Origin: Hermodice carunculata
Lineage: Eukaryota > Annelida > Polychaeta > Eunicida > Amphinomidae
Reading direction: 5' to 3'
Assembly: GCA_964020975.1 (NCBI GenBank)
Contig: OZ026624.1
Location: 69,498,591-69,562,590, forward strand
Length of the DNA stretch: 64,000 nucleotides
Position 1 is the first letter of the stretch; the number at the start of each line of letters is the position of its first letter. The notes under the pieces were generated by a model. It saw nothing but the letters and a program-made list of their open reading frames with translations. It was not told the DNA's origin and ran no database searches. The position numbers and the translations under genes were made by a program. Shown piece by piece: positions 39,201-46,560 of the stretch.

Positions 39201-40445
39201 TTAAACTTGTGAAACTGTAACTTGTATTTCGGAAATATTGTTCTATGTCCACGTACTACAGTTTGCGGTATTTTTTACGGCATTAGCGCTATACAGAATG
39301 ATATAATAGCAGAGGAATTTGAATTTAAGTGTCTCAAAACCTTGCTACATAAGTGAATATGTTGGATATATGGGTGTTGTTATAACGAGGATTCACTGTA
39401 GCATCATCATATACAGTATGCATATCTATTTTCATGTTTTTTTATTTTTCAATAACTTTACAAGCATTTGGCAAGTCTATTGATTGTACTAGAATTAGCA
39501 CTCAAGTCACTTTTTATTGCCAGCAATTTATGACCAAGATTGAACCTTATTTTCATGTAGCAATTAATCAAAATTGAACCAAAATTAATTGACAATCAAC
39601 TTGCAGATCCCAATGTGATGAAGAAGTCTGGCCGTATTTTGATTTCGGCAGACCTGGGGTCTGAATATGGATTTGTTGATGTTAATGGTAAGTTTTTGAC
39701 CATTCTTGTCCGCCTATCATCTTGGATGTTTTCCTGTGTATAAAGTGCACCAGTACATGAATGCACCCATTGCACATTAATGTCCAAGCAATTTGTCTTT
39801 TACTTTTTGCTGTGGAACTTCATATGCACATGTATAAAGAGCCAAGGATTTCTTGTAACGAAACTAGGTCACCAATATGAACATGGGTCACTAGGGCAAT
39901 CATCTGAGTCACATGACTCTCTGATTACACTTTAATAAGCCACATTGCTGTCTCAGCCCAGCCCAGCCTAGGCCAGGCTCAGACTGGTTGAGGTCAGAGT
40001 TTATTCAACACAAAAAGCATCCTTTCCTCGTTCAACTTGTTAAGTTACCTTGCTAACCAGAATCAAATTTCTCCCAATTTTATCAATTTCTTGGATTAGT
40101 TTCATGGGTGCATTAAAGAAGATGATGACAAACACTGAAGTCTAGTAGACTTCCTAATAAATGAAGCTGTCATCCATAGCAATTCTTTTCAGTTATGTTT
40201 TATGTAAAGTGGCCTTTTTTTGTATTGAATGGTTTGTGACCTAATTAAAGGAATGCACCCTACTGAGCATGCTTAGCTCAGATTGCAATTTGCCTCGTTT
40301 ATTTTGTACAGGTAAAGCTCCAGCCAACTTACGGAGTCTGTCATCTGCTCTGGCATTTGGTGGATACCCTGGCCTGTCAAAGTGGGTGCCATCTTGGGTC
40401 AAGATTCCATGCTTTCTGATTGCAACAGCAGGCAACAAGTTCTGA
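14879..40445 (+). CDS. DHRS1: DHRS1, dehydrogenase/reductase SDR family member 1 (nine exons, spliced)
   Basis: Joined exons: 14879-14990, 16377-16435, 19016-19159, 20934-21013, 27883-28015, 35252-35383, 37230-37299, 39607-39687, 40312-40445. They total 945 nt, 314 residues plus TGA; human DHRS1 has 313. All introns are GT-AG and all phases fit. DHRS1 is a classical NAD(P)H-dependent short-chain dehydrogenase/reductase; the mammalian enzyme is reported at the endoplasmic reticulum and acts on carbonyls including some steroids. Visible motifs: the Rossmann dinucleotide motif TGGTRGIG (residues 13-20), NNAY in place of the usual NNAG (98-101), [10 protein letters not shown] (near 122-131, strongly DHRS1-like), catalytic serine in VSS (157 or 158), YGVGK giving Tyr170 and Lys174, and WPG (199-201). 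The C-terminal tail with WVPSWVKIP and a final NKF resembles the vertebrate tail. The ATG sits in AACCATGG, a strong context. No canonical AATAAA was found in the first 1.3 kb after the stop. Confidence 0.97.
15193..15377. mobile_element. Small inverted-repeat element (MITE) in DHRS1 intron 1
   Basis: Left end GAAAATCTTACATGGCTG with GTGAGTAAC mirrors the right end GTAACTCAC with CAGCCATGTAAGATTTT. A second nested inverted repeat (GTTGTTGGTGGGGAAAAT against ATTTTTCACACCAACAAC) forms the middle. A related end fragment lies at 15560-15660 (GTGAGTTAC and TCACTCTCAAACATAGAATA). Confidence 0.7.
15833..15975 (+). mobile_element. MITE relic, CAGTGAAACCTCATTATAA family, copy 1
   Basis: Begins CAGTGAAACCTCATTATAA, a widespread transposon end. 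It shares a diverged middle (GAATT, TCTCAAAACTTG, AAGTAAATATGTTGG) with 39262-39401. Confidence 0.6.
16377..16435 (+). CDS. DHRS1: DHRS1 exon 2
   Basis: Encodes the rest of Gly38 and residues 39-57 ([19 protein letters not shown]). It follows the acceptor CTAATCCAG, which has a long T-rich tract, and ends at donor GTATTC. The Arg after the second strand is typical of NADP-preferring members. Confidence 0.95.
17073..17600 (+). repeat. Dispersed ~510-bp repeat, copy b (intron 2)
   Basis: Second long copy of the repeat at 13485-14000, with the same markers in order over its whole length. Confidence 0.8.
18092..18365 (+). repeat. Dispersed ~510-bp repeat, copy c, 5'-shortened (intron 2)
   Basis: Contains only the second half of the repeat: CAAGGAGCGGCTACTCAG to GGACAAAAAGACATA. 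It sits 490 bp after copy b. Confidence 0.75.
19016..19159 (+). CDS. DHRS1: DHRS1 exon 3 (NNA motif)
   Basis: Exactly 48 codons, residues 58-105, phase 0 at both ends. Contains [12 protein letters not shown] and [14 protein letters not shown], the central strand carrying the NNA motif; DHRS1 proteins typically have NNAY here. Acceptor TTTGACAG, donor GTCAGC. Confidence 0.96.
19226..19355 (+). mobile_element. Relic of the CAGTGGTACCTGCTGTATG MITE family (intron 3)
   Basis: Shares TTTATAAAGAAACTAACT, TGGCAGTGGTCACATACA and ACAGGTACCA with the fuller copy at 29072-29254. Confidence 0.55.
19996..20096 (+). pseudogene. Exon-like open segment in intron 3, function unknown
   Basis: A run of 33 open codons ([20 protein letters not shown], then EDRHAIKGG) is preceded by a strong acceptor (TTTATTCTTGTAG, ending 19995) and ends at a possible donor (GATAG/GTTAAC at 20096/20097). 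The length is 101 nt. Splicing it between DHRS1 exons 3 and 4, which are phase 0, would break the frame, so it is not a simple cassette exon. The [13 protein letters not shown] piece faintly resembles the LVHxLPxxNR helix of RhoGAP domains; this is a resemblance by eye only. It could be a displaced exon, a processed fragment or chance. Confidence 0.3.
20934..21013 (+). CDS. DHRS1: DHRS1 exon 4
   Basis: Encodes residues 106-131 and two bases of Lys132: [20 protein letters not shown] then INNVGL. This WDDINNVGL block is highly specific to DHRS1. Acceptor TGCTTTTTCAG, donor GTATGT. Confidence 0.96.
21701..21738. repeat. (TA)n microsatellite
   Basis: Uninterrupted TA dinucleotide run next to an inverted-repeat element. 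Confidence 0.95.
21743..23019. mobile_element. Inverted-repeat DNA element with GTGCCCACTTT repeats (intron 4)
   Basis: Left end CAGTAAAACCTCCGTAAAG mirrors the right end, where CATACAGAGGTTTTACGTTA lies at 23003-23022. GTGCCCACTT and its complement recur near both ends (21765, 21790, 22833, 22898, 22962, 22979), giving a layered inverted structure. The 1-kb middle has no transposase reading and includes a (TAG)n run near 22272-22289. Confidence 0.65.
23044..23234. mobile_element. MITE, CAGCAAAACCTGTTTTGAGAGA family (intron 4)
   Basis: Ends CAGCAAAACCTGTTTTGAG and CTCAAAACAGATTTACTA are inverted copies. The interior (GAGAGACCACCTGTTTTA, GGGCAGTCTCTCAAA) matches the element at 41393-41576. 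A 68-bp (TA)n run begins right at its right end (23232-23299). Confidence 0.75.
23392..23676 (-). pseudogene. Fragment of an unrecognised protein, probably transposon-derived
   Basis: A 94-codon minus-strand frame with natural protein composition: [54 protein letters not shown]. The pattern (acidic turn, VxFLRP, DKSWV, QVVxILxxP, GxxYxF) resembles C-terminal segments seen in proteins of invertebrate DNA transposons. I cannot name the family. No upstream coding part is visible on that strand, so it is a fragment or a last exon. Confidence 0.4.
23728..24160. mobile_element. Inverted-repeat DNA element, GTATTCAMAAAGAGTTTRATCTGAT ends (intron 4)
   Basis: The left end (GGGATTGTATTCACAAAGAG, TTTAATCTGATGCTGA) mirrors the right end (GGATCAGATCAAACTC, TTTTTGAATACGGCCGCAG) over about 40 bp. 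The 430-bp interior is non-coding and full of GGATTAA/TTAATCC motifs. Confidence 0.7.
24428..26596 (+). mobile_element. Tandem-core element, AGCTCAGCTGAC family, copy 1 (intron 4)
   Basis: The head is a perfect 12-bp-arm palindrome (AGCTCAGCTGAC, 24428-24439, against GTCAGCTGAGCT, 24446-24457), followed by (CCGT)n. Then come about 3.5 tandem units of roughly 517 bp, marked by TTTTCGACTTCTTCTCC, TTCAAACTTGGTGGGGATG and CAGATTAAGCTGAAAC. The last unit is more diverged. The tail has ATCAGCTGAGC and a hairpin GGGCTGT/ACAGCCC (26574-26591), then CTCTTGTTTTT. This is the layout of Helentron-associated or pearl-type non-autonomous elements. No protein is encoded. Confidence 0.75.
26735..27805. repeat. 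Pair of inverted ~55-bp segments (intron 4)
   Basis: GAGGCCACCCCAAATGCACT and GTGACCTTATTAAAGGGG at 26761-26806 match, in reverse complement, ATAAGGCCACATTTCTAGTG and GGATTTGGGGTGACCTTATC at 27756-27795. They may be the two ends of a decayed ~1-kb element. The sequence between is AT-rich and otherwise unassigned. Confidence 0.5.
27883..28015 (+). CDS. DHRS1: DHRS1 exon 5 (active-site Ser, Tyr and Lys)
   Basis: Completes Lys132 and encodes residues 133-176: [36 protein letters not shown]. It holds the catalytic Ser (157 or 158), Tyr170 and Lys174 in the order and spacing of classical SDR enzymes. Acceptor CTGTTTCTGTAG, donor GTGAGT. Confidence 0.97.
28505..28695. mobile_element. MITE, CAGTGGTACCTGCT ends with TA flanks (intron 5)
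   Basis: TACAGTGGTACCTGCT at the left and AGCAGGTACCACTGTA at the right are perfect inverted repeats, with TA at both outer ends. The interior alternates GGTGGTCTTTAA and its complement. TA flanks suggest a Tc1/mariner-like or other TA-targeting parent. Confidence 0.85.
29072..29254. mobile_element. MITE, CAGTGGTACCTGCTGTATG ends with TA flanks (intron 5)
   Basis: TACAGTGGTACCTGCTGTAT and ATACAGCAGGTACCACTGTA are perfect inverted ends. The interior has GTGGCCAC palindromes. It shares its outer 16 bp, but not its middle, with 28505-28695. Confidence 0.85.
29294..30750 (+). mobile_element. Tandem-core element with (CTT)n and GACCTTGACC core (intron 5)
   Basis: The head has an imperfect palindrome (TGTCTCCCC / GGGGGACACA, 29300-29326), then a (TTC)n run (about 29350-29396). 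About eight units of ~150 bp follow, alternating between two types. Each carries TGACCTTGACCTATTTTCAA with GGTCACATGG, and AAGATTTGACTTAAAGAGGT or a variant. A short GAATCT repeat interrupts at 30427-30450. The tail includes GGGCACACGGTGAGACATTT and a hairpin GATTTTC/GAAAATC (30731-30749). It has the same overall plan as the elements at 24428 and 57072 but a different sequence. Confidence 0.7.
30751..32735. other. Unassigned intron 5 interval, with a fragment of the ~510-bp repeat
   Basis: Positions 30760-30808 on the minus strand match the end of the dispersed repeat at 13485-14000 (CTACTAGGAAGTGG, AAAAGACACAAATAC). The rest is AT-rich with no recognisable gene. Confidence 0.5.
32753..32915. 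repeat. Compound (TA)n-(TATG)n-(TA)n microsatellite
   Basis: TA run, then about ten GTAT units, then a longer TA run. Confidence 0.95.
33199..33297. repeat. (TA)n microsatellite abutting a foldback element
   Basis: TA run of about 95 bp with a few ATG interruptions. Confidence 0.95.
33298..33457. mobile_element. 160-bp foldback element (intron 5)
   Basis: Nearly the whole element is one inverted repeat. The arms of about 68 bp begin AAGAATTAAACTTCCTCTCT and end CAGGCATTTCT, with only a few mismatches. The centre (GATGACACGC/GCGCGTCATC) is itself an imperfect hairpin. It is flanked by TA-rich DNA, which hides any target duplication. The near-identical arms suggest a young copy. Confidence 0.85.
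34899..35029. mobile_element. 131-bp foldback element (intron 5, 220 bp before exon 6)
   Basis: Arms of about 57 bp: ATGCCATGCTCTG, GTACATGAGATTTGGCCACC and GTGTACCA against their complements at 34973-35029, with a handful of mismatches and a short loop. Confidence 0.8.
35252..35383 (+). CDS. DHRS1: DHRS1 exon 6 (WPG motif)
   Basis: Forty-four codons, residues 177-220, phase 0 at both ends: [17 protein letters not shown], then [11 protein letters not shown]. The PG motif after the sixth strand helps position the cofactor. Acceptor TACTTACAG, donor GTACTG. Confidence 0.96.
36040..36990 (+). mobile_element. Tandem-core element, AGCTCAGCTGAC family, copy 2 (intron 6)
   Basis: Same head as the element at 24428 with one or two changes (AGCTCTGCTGAC, loop TTGTCA, GTCAGCTGAG), then GTCGTCC and core units marked by CAAACATGGTGGCAATGTAC, CTTGGGTGGATCTCTA and CAGATTAAGCTGAAACTTGG. 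About two units remain and no tail hairpin is seen. More diverged or older than copy 1. Confidence 0.7.
37230..37299 (+). CDS. DHRS1: DHRS1 exon 7
   Basis: Encodes residues 221-243 and the first base of Asp244: [20 protein letters not shown] and LAK, matching the ETTELSGKCVVALA region of the human protein. Acceptor AACATTGCAG, donor GTAAGT. Confidence 0.93.
37680..38790. repeat. Tandem array, ~340-bp unit (intron 7)
   Basis: A marker (CAACACTGCCTCAACTAGGG, with GTGTGGTGACTAGAC) recurs near 37709, 38060, 38385 and 38730, spacing 325-350 bp. Between markers the order of other shared blocks (CTTTGAAATAAA-like, CAGCTGCTCACTGGTAG-like, AATTATTATGAAATAAG-like) is kept. About three units, diverged. 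Confidence 0.75.
39027..39250. repeat. Tandem array, 69-70-bp unit (intron 7)
   Basis: Units start at 39027, 39096 and 39166 with TGTACTTTGTTCTATCTCC and continue TTAAACTTGTGAAACCG, with a fourth partial unit. They differ by only a few bases. Confidence 0.9.
39262..39401 (+). mobile_element. MITE relic, CAGTGAAACCTCATTATAA family, copy 2 (intron 7)
   Basis: Ends GTTATAACGAGGATTCACTG, the mirror of the usual left end. The middle GAATTTGAATTTAAGTGTCT and AAGTGAATATGTTGG matches 15833-15975. Confidence 0.65.
39607..39687 (+). CDS. DHRS1: DHRS1 exon 8
   Basis: Encodes Asp244 to Asn270 and one base of Gly271: [20 protein letters not shown] then YGFVDVN, matching the human DPNILSLSGKVLPSCDLARR then YGLRDVDG. 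Acceptor CAACTTGCAG, donor GTAAGT. Confidence 0.95.
40312..40445 (+). CDS. DHRS1: DHRS1 exon 9 (C-terminus and stop)
   Basis: Encodes Gly271 to Phe314 and TGA at 40443-40445: [17 protein letters not shown], then [20 protein letters not shown]. The hydrophobic, aromatic tail corresponds to the membrane-associated C-terminal end of vertebrate DHRS1. Acceptor TATTTTGTACAG. The 3' untranslated region follows; its end is not identifiable. Confidence 0.95.
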
Positions 40446-41392
40446 AGTTAAATGAAGATAAAAATATGTGTTCAAACACAAAGAGAATATTTCCTAAAAT
40501 CGTTACACTGTCCTTGCTCGGTGATTTTGCAGGCATTAATATTTTTAAGAAAACAGCAAAGGACACTATCTGTTACCTCCTGTAAGGTGTTGTAAAACAG
40601 AAAATTGCCAACACTGTCACCTCATGGGACACACATTGCTGTGGGGGAGGGATATTTTTCTGTTTTGCATCACTACAAAGGGGTGACAGTTTTATTTTAT
40701 AATAATTATTTAGTCTCTTTCATTAAGGCTGAAAGTTAGGACTAAATGTGTTATACTTTGTTCCTATTTAAATGATGGAGCATTTAGGTCTAAAATAAGT
40801 GAGCATTGAAAGCCACAGCATTTTCTAACTTATCAAAATGAGGTTCTGTGTCAAACATAGATCAATAGATTGAAACAGTAATGAAATCAAAGTTCCTATG
40901 ATAAACTAAATCAGGTAAAATGGAACTGAAATGGGTGTGGTGAAGGCAGGAGCTTGTAACAGGAATCGGGGAATTTCAAACACTTTTTTTACCAATACAA
41001 ACACAGCACAAATACCAAGTTACAAGGTACAACCATGTATTAGCATTGGATGTGTAAAGCTTTCTGTTAGTTGTTTCTAAAATGATACAGGTATTCTGAC
41101 TTTTATGTGTCTGGTATCAGAATAGATCAGACTAGGATCTTTCATTTTATTTTATTTTATTTTATTGGGTTCAGGAGACAATACAGCTTATTGTTGGAAG
41201 ACCATGTTTACATGGGAAAGGCATAGAACCGCACAAGTTCAATGTGTAACATACTGGACAGCTCTTTACTGCTCCACTGACTGGTGGTCAGATGTTGTCT
41301 GTTTTGATGTGTTTGACTGATTTGACCAAAAGGAAAACAGTTAAAGAACTGTAGCTGACTCCGTCCCAATCCAAGTTTGAAAGGCTTAAATG
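40446..41392. other. DHRS1 3' flank, probable untranslated region
   Basis: Non-coding. No AATAAA or ATTAAA was found before 41790, so the cleavage site is not placed. A (TTTTA)n run lies at 41143-41166. Confidence 0.5.
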
Positions 41393-41576
41393 TACAGTAG
41401 TCCCTCCTTTGAAAGACAACTCCTTTGGGAGACCACCTCCTATGAGAGACCACAGTTGTCAGGTCTTTCTGTAGTACTTTTCATGTTATTTATACCTCCT
41501 TTGAGGGACCACCTGCTTTATGTGACCGCCTATTGGGTGGCACTAGGGGCAGTCTCTCAAAGGAGGGACTACTGTA
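41393..41576. mobile_element. MITE, CAGTAGTCCCTCCTTTGA ends with TA flanks
   Basis: TACAGTAGTCCCTCCTTTGA and TCAAAGGAGGGACTACTGTA are perfect 20-bp inverted ends including TA. The interior matches 23044-23234 (GGGACCACCTGCTTTA, GGGGCAGTCTCTCAAA). Confidence 0.88.
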
Positions 41577-41778
41577 CAACCTTTGTTGTCCAACCCTCCC
41601 CCCCAGCTATTGGAAAACTGATGTTTTCAAGGAATTATAGATGCTTTCTGCAAAGAATTGTAGGATATATTTTAAAGTGATCTTGTATCTGTATCAGCAC
41701 AGGGCATAGTGAACATCTGTCATTTTAATGTTGTGTTAATTTATTTTTTCCAATTGCTGTGAATTTTTGTGGAAAACT

Positions 41779-41983
41779 GTACTCATCTTAATAAGTGCAC
41801 ACTCCCTAATAAATGCAACCCCCCCCCCATTTTTTTTAAAGAAACTGAACCCCCGAAATATCCCATAGCTCTCAAGCAAGCGGTAGAATTCATTATTATC
41901 GTTAGGATCTAAATATTTTTACAGCTTTTGGGGATAAAATTTATTTTATAGCCCACTGTGCACTTATTAAGATAAATATGGTA
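41779..41983. mobile_element. MITE, TATCTTAATAAGTGCACA ends
   Basis: ATCTTAATAAGTGCACA at the left mirrors TGTGCACTTATTAAGAT at the right. A C run (41818-41827) lies inside. Confidence 0.75.
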
Positions 41984-43103
41984 AAGTATAGGGATAGACA
42001 TGATAGATGTCATGCAAGAAATCCCACCGTATTTTTCTGTGACATAAAGGTGAACATAGTTTTGATGAGGGCTGGATATATATTTTCATAATGCGTAATT
42101 TGTTGATTGTGAGACTTGATTTTGTAATTGTTAGCTCTTCAACTTAAAACATTTAAACTGGGCAAAAGCCACTGGTAGGTACATGTTTTTTACTTCAATG
42201 TTTTTTATTAATGTTTAGTGATAAAAGAAAACATTTCAATGGAAAATGTAGAGAAGACTTGTCAGGTCATCTGATCCTAGGTCACCAGCTTTATTCCCAC
42301 TTTAACTATCATTACCTTGTGCTCGGTGTGGTTTTTCTACCTCCTGTGTCTAGGTCCAGTTAAGATTAATTTTATTAGGCATGTGTAGGTACTACTTCAC
42401 TGCATCAATTGTATGTCTCATCTTCGATCCATATTCAGTGGATTCATCATTGTAAGGCATTACGACATAACAATTTGTAATTTATATCTCACTATTTTCT
42501 TTAAGATTAATATGAATGTGTGAAATTATTAGAATATTGCTGCTACTAGTCACAATATTAAATTTACTAGTTCATTTACCTCATGAGCAAATGAAAAACT
42601 GTGAAGTAGGATTAGACTTTCAGACGTGTTACATGCAGGTGCCACTCAGTTAACCAAGTTGAGTTGTGAAGGTACATGTACATCTTTTCTAGTATTTTTG
42701 CAAGTTTCCACACCAAATTAATGGGACCATGGGAATAAAAGTAGAATGTAGCTTCTGGGTAGAGTGATAAAGCTTATTAGACATCCTCAGAGACAATGTT
42801 TTGCCAAAGTTATTGCCTTTGGCGATTAGTTGTTCCAGCAAAAGGTGTTCTCCTTGGATGTCCAATGAACTTTATCATTCTACACAGAAACTACATGTAC
42901 TTTCTATTGCATGTATATTCCATGGTGTGCCATGAGTTATTAAGATGAGTAGTCCCCAACCTATACCAGGAAGAACTGGTGACTGACTTGTAATCCAGGA
43001 TGAAAGGGTTACAAAAAATAGCAAATTCTGTATTCCATATTATAATAAAGCCACAGCTTTAGCTGTTCACTACACTGGCTCATGTAAAAGGAAGTGCACA
43101 ACA

Positions 43104-43254
43104 CGTATTTACTTGAAATGCAAAATGGAAAATTTGAAGTTACATTATCATAAGTTAGAGTTTAACAAAAAAAAATATTCGTATTTACTTGAAATGCAAA
43201 ATGGAAAATTTGAAGTTACATTATCATAAGTTAGAGTTTAACAAAAAAAATATT
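43104..43254. repeat. Recent 76-bp tandem duplication
   Basis: Two units (43104-43179, 43180-43254), both beginning CGTATTTACTTGAAATGC, are identical apart from the length of one A run. Confidence 0.95.
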
Positions 43255-43303
43255 GGCGACTGAGTAGCACACCTGTGCTGAACAGCCATAGGTGTAATAA
43301 GTA

Positions 43304-43553
43304 ACTTAACTCTTTCAGTGCCAATCATGTCTTAAGTGGATTTAGGTCAGTTTAACTAGTCTGAATTATCATTAGGATCCCAGATTCATATACATGGTAA
43401 AAAGACCTTTCATTCAAGTACCAGCATGCCTATGGGTCCAGAGAGAATACCCCAAGTCAACAGCTTTTCTCGGTGCACATTGGGCACATTGTGCCCAATG
43501 CGCACCGAGAAAAACTTGACCCAGTTAAAAATTTGGCACTTAAACAGTTAAAG
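43304..43553. mobile_element. MITE with a 49-bp near-perfect hairpin
   Basis: The outer ends TTAACTCTTTCAGTGCCAA and TTGGCACTTAAACAGTTAAA are imperfect inverted repeats. Inside, 43465-43513 is a hairpin with 24-bp arms, one mismatch and a one-base centre (TTTTCTCGGTGC, CATTGGGCACA). It shares CATTCAAGTACCAGCATGCC with the element at 44121-44305. Confidence 0.7.
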
Positions 43554-44120
43554 ACAGTCTTTATGTCTTGACTTTCATGCCTCTGGTCAGAATTTTGGGC
43601 TTTATCATGATATAATTATGCAGTTTTTCTATTTGTTTACATTGCTGTTCAGTGACTCGCTGTATGTACAACTGCACTGAGCAATGTATAGCTAAAGTAA
43701 GATATTCCCTTCATTTTAAAGGATAGTAGGACTCGTATATCGGTCATGTTACGCAAAAAGGGAATGTGGTAGTTTTTTAATACCACGACTGGTCACGATC
43801 AACAGCTTTGGCAGGTATGTATTTGATGGTCTGTAAAGTGGGCTTCTATTCCAGTCAAGTCATTCACCACAATGCTAGACCAACATGTTTGTAAGTTCAT
43901 GCAGTGCAGTGAAGTGAAGGTAAGAAGGGGTAATGTGGACAGGCTTCCACAATGGGCACACAGGCGTGCAGTCCATGATACGACATAAGGTCTCGACTCA
44001 TTAGCTTTAATCTGGATTTCAGAAAATAAATTTTATTGGAATGCTTAACATGAAGAACAGACTTTGTTTCCTTCATTCTGTATGTTTCAAATCTGCTATT
44101 GATTAAATGGCAGCGTTCCA

Positions 44121-44305
44121 TATTAACTCATTCCATACCAGTCCCTGACTGTTCCGTATATTTATCTAGATTTAAGACGAAAATTGCAACTTTAAATTCT
44201 TCATGAAAAGAGCTTTAGTTCAAGTACCAATATGCCTATAGTCTTAAGTCAGTGCCAGAACCACTGATCAAGGCCTGTCAACATAGTATGGAATGAGTTA
44301 TTAAT
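44121..44305. mobile_element. MITE, ACTCATTCCATAC ends
   Basis: ACTCATTCCATAC and GTATGGAATGAGT are perfect inverted ends, flanked on both sides by TATTA, a likely 5-bp target duplication (or less). The middle AGTTCAAGTACCAATATGCC is shared with 43304-43553. Confidence 0.75.
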
Positions 44306-45839
44306 GTTTATATTTTTACAGAGTATTCTTTTAGTATTTCAAATTCCTGGATGTCTGTAATTACAAATCTTCACTTGCCCGTCTGTTTCAAAATGGAACA
44401 TGATGGTTTCATACTGCTTAGATTGTAAATGCCTCATTCTGAATTGTTTGAAGGCCAGCTTGGGTGTAGATACAATTATAACAGCTTTATATATTCGCTG
44501 GTGTCTAAATGTGATAAATTAATCTGATAAAAAAAGTCATTGTCCCTGCTGAGGGCATCATGATATCAGAGACCCACCTTGTACCCATACCCAGTTACAA
44601 TGTATTGTTCAGCTAGACTCTGGTCATCATTATGATTAGCTCAACTGTTTATATCAGTGTGTCCCACATGGAATGGGAGGTATTCATGTTTAACTATATT
44701 AACTGTGGGCTTGTTCTGGTTCATTAGTTGCTAGGCAATGGAACTAGGCTTCTGCAATCATGAGGTCACTTGGATCATTTATGTTGCTTAACTATCCAGA
44801 TATAACACCGTTTCTACCAAACAAATGAAATAATTAATTATGTTTGGTATTTTGTATGTTTTAAAACTTTTTGAAGGATTTTTCTTTCAATTTTCACTTT
44901 CTGAAATTTTTACTTTTATCATGGAAGCTTATTTGGCCCTGCTCAATACATGAATCTGCCCTCCTTCCTCTTAAGTGACTTGCTGCTGCCTAGGTGGCAG
45001 CACAGGATCACAGTTGATATGAATACCTCTTATTCAATAGTGTATACTTTTAAGGGTCATCAGCAACATGGAAGGCACTTTAGAATACCCATGGAGCCTG
45101 CACAGTATGTAAGCCTCATCTTGTACAGTTTCCATGCAATTACGTAACTATCCAGTAAGAAGATGTTGGGTAATAAACTTGAAGTTTTTGACCCTTTTCT
45201 CTTCAACCCAGCCACAACTGGCATGACATCAATGTTTTTGGCTTAATTTTGATAACAATGAAACACAATTTGAGAGTAGTAGATGAGACCTATCAAGATA
45301 TGGTGCCTGTTAACAGCTATTGTGTGCTTGGCATTGGTTGGGTGCTTAGCTTGACTTTTTTAACTTGGGAACATCAAGTGTAACCATGCCACACTTTGCT
45401 TGTTTGGATGTGGGCTCACATGTGGCTTTCCATGTTTGGGACCCATTAAGTGGATTGTGCTGATTTATTTTTATACCAATAGAGAATTTCAATGTAGTCG
45501 GAACAATGGTAGTGATGAGTCTGTACTAGCTGTTTTTTCTCTCCATGGCTGAGGCATTCCTTTTCCATATTCAGTGGCCCTTGTCAGTAGCTCACCTGGT
45601 TTGCAAGGGTCATGGACTGATGACTGTGCAAACAATGAAATGGTTCATGCCCATGCAAACAAGGCCATGTGGTTAGAAATGCAGAAGCTGTTCCATGTAA
45701 ACAAAAGTTTTGAGCTCAGTTTTCTCATATAAATTTTTTGTTCACACATCATATTTTTGGTAGTATGTACTTTAAGTATCAAACTATCTAAAAATATTAA
45801 AAAGTGATTAGCAGTTATCCAAAGGTGCTGGCTTCAGAT

Positions 45840-46560
45840 CTTTCAGCTTAATGTGACAAGCTTCTGCCAAAACGGTTAAGCTTCATAATTACTACTACCG
45901 AAACACCATCCTCTAATACTTGTCGCCCTTTCAATTTTACTCTTTTCCAGGTTCGTAATGATTTGTTTGATAAATCTTTCTTCCCTTCAAATGTCAGACT
46001 GTGGAATCAGCTACGCCCTGAAACCCTAAACTCAGCCATGCTTCAAGGTGTTAAATCCAAATTATACAAACTGATATCTTGATCAACTATATTCCCCCAA
46101 TTGTTTAATTTGAGCATTTAATATTGCTATCCTGCACAACCATCTCCACTAGGGAGCCAGTCTTTTAAATTCGCATTTATTCAAAATTGGGTTCAAAGAA
46201 GTGCCTGCCTGCTCCTGTGGCTCACCTAATGAATATATATTCCATTATTTGTTTCCGTCCCAATTATAATCAGCCTCATCAACTGGTACATACTAAAGTT
46301 GCCCATGTCGCTCCCTTTACTCGCTAAACCCTGTTCTATGGTTCACCCTAATGTTCCTTCATGGCAAGCAGCGACATTATTTCAGTTGTCCATGAATTTA
46401 TATCTGCTACAAATCGCTTTCATTCTGTCGGCATTGGCTAGGTTTACAGTTTCATGTATGTAATCCAACCAGGTCTATAAAAACTTCATTTGTTTAACTT
46501 CAAATCTCAATGACATGCATCTTTTCACATGGGATCCTTGCTTCTTGTATATCTTCTCTA
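45840..46560 (+). mobile_element. LINE 3' fragment (reverse transcriptase tail and CCHC-like end)
   Basis: Reads TETPSSNTCRPFNFTLFQVR and FFPSNVRLWNQLRPE up to a stop at 46080. A shifted frame then gives ILHNHLH, GASLLNSHLFKIGFKE and PACSCGSPNEYIFHYLF. This is the common C-terminal end of CR1/Jockey-like LINEs, including the cysteine- and histidine-containing segment. At least one frame change and internal stops are present. Confidence 0.75.
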
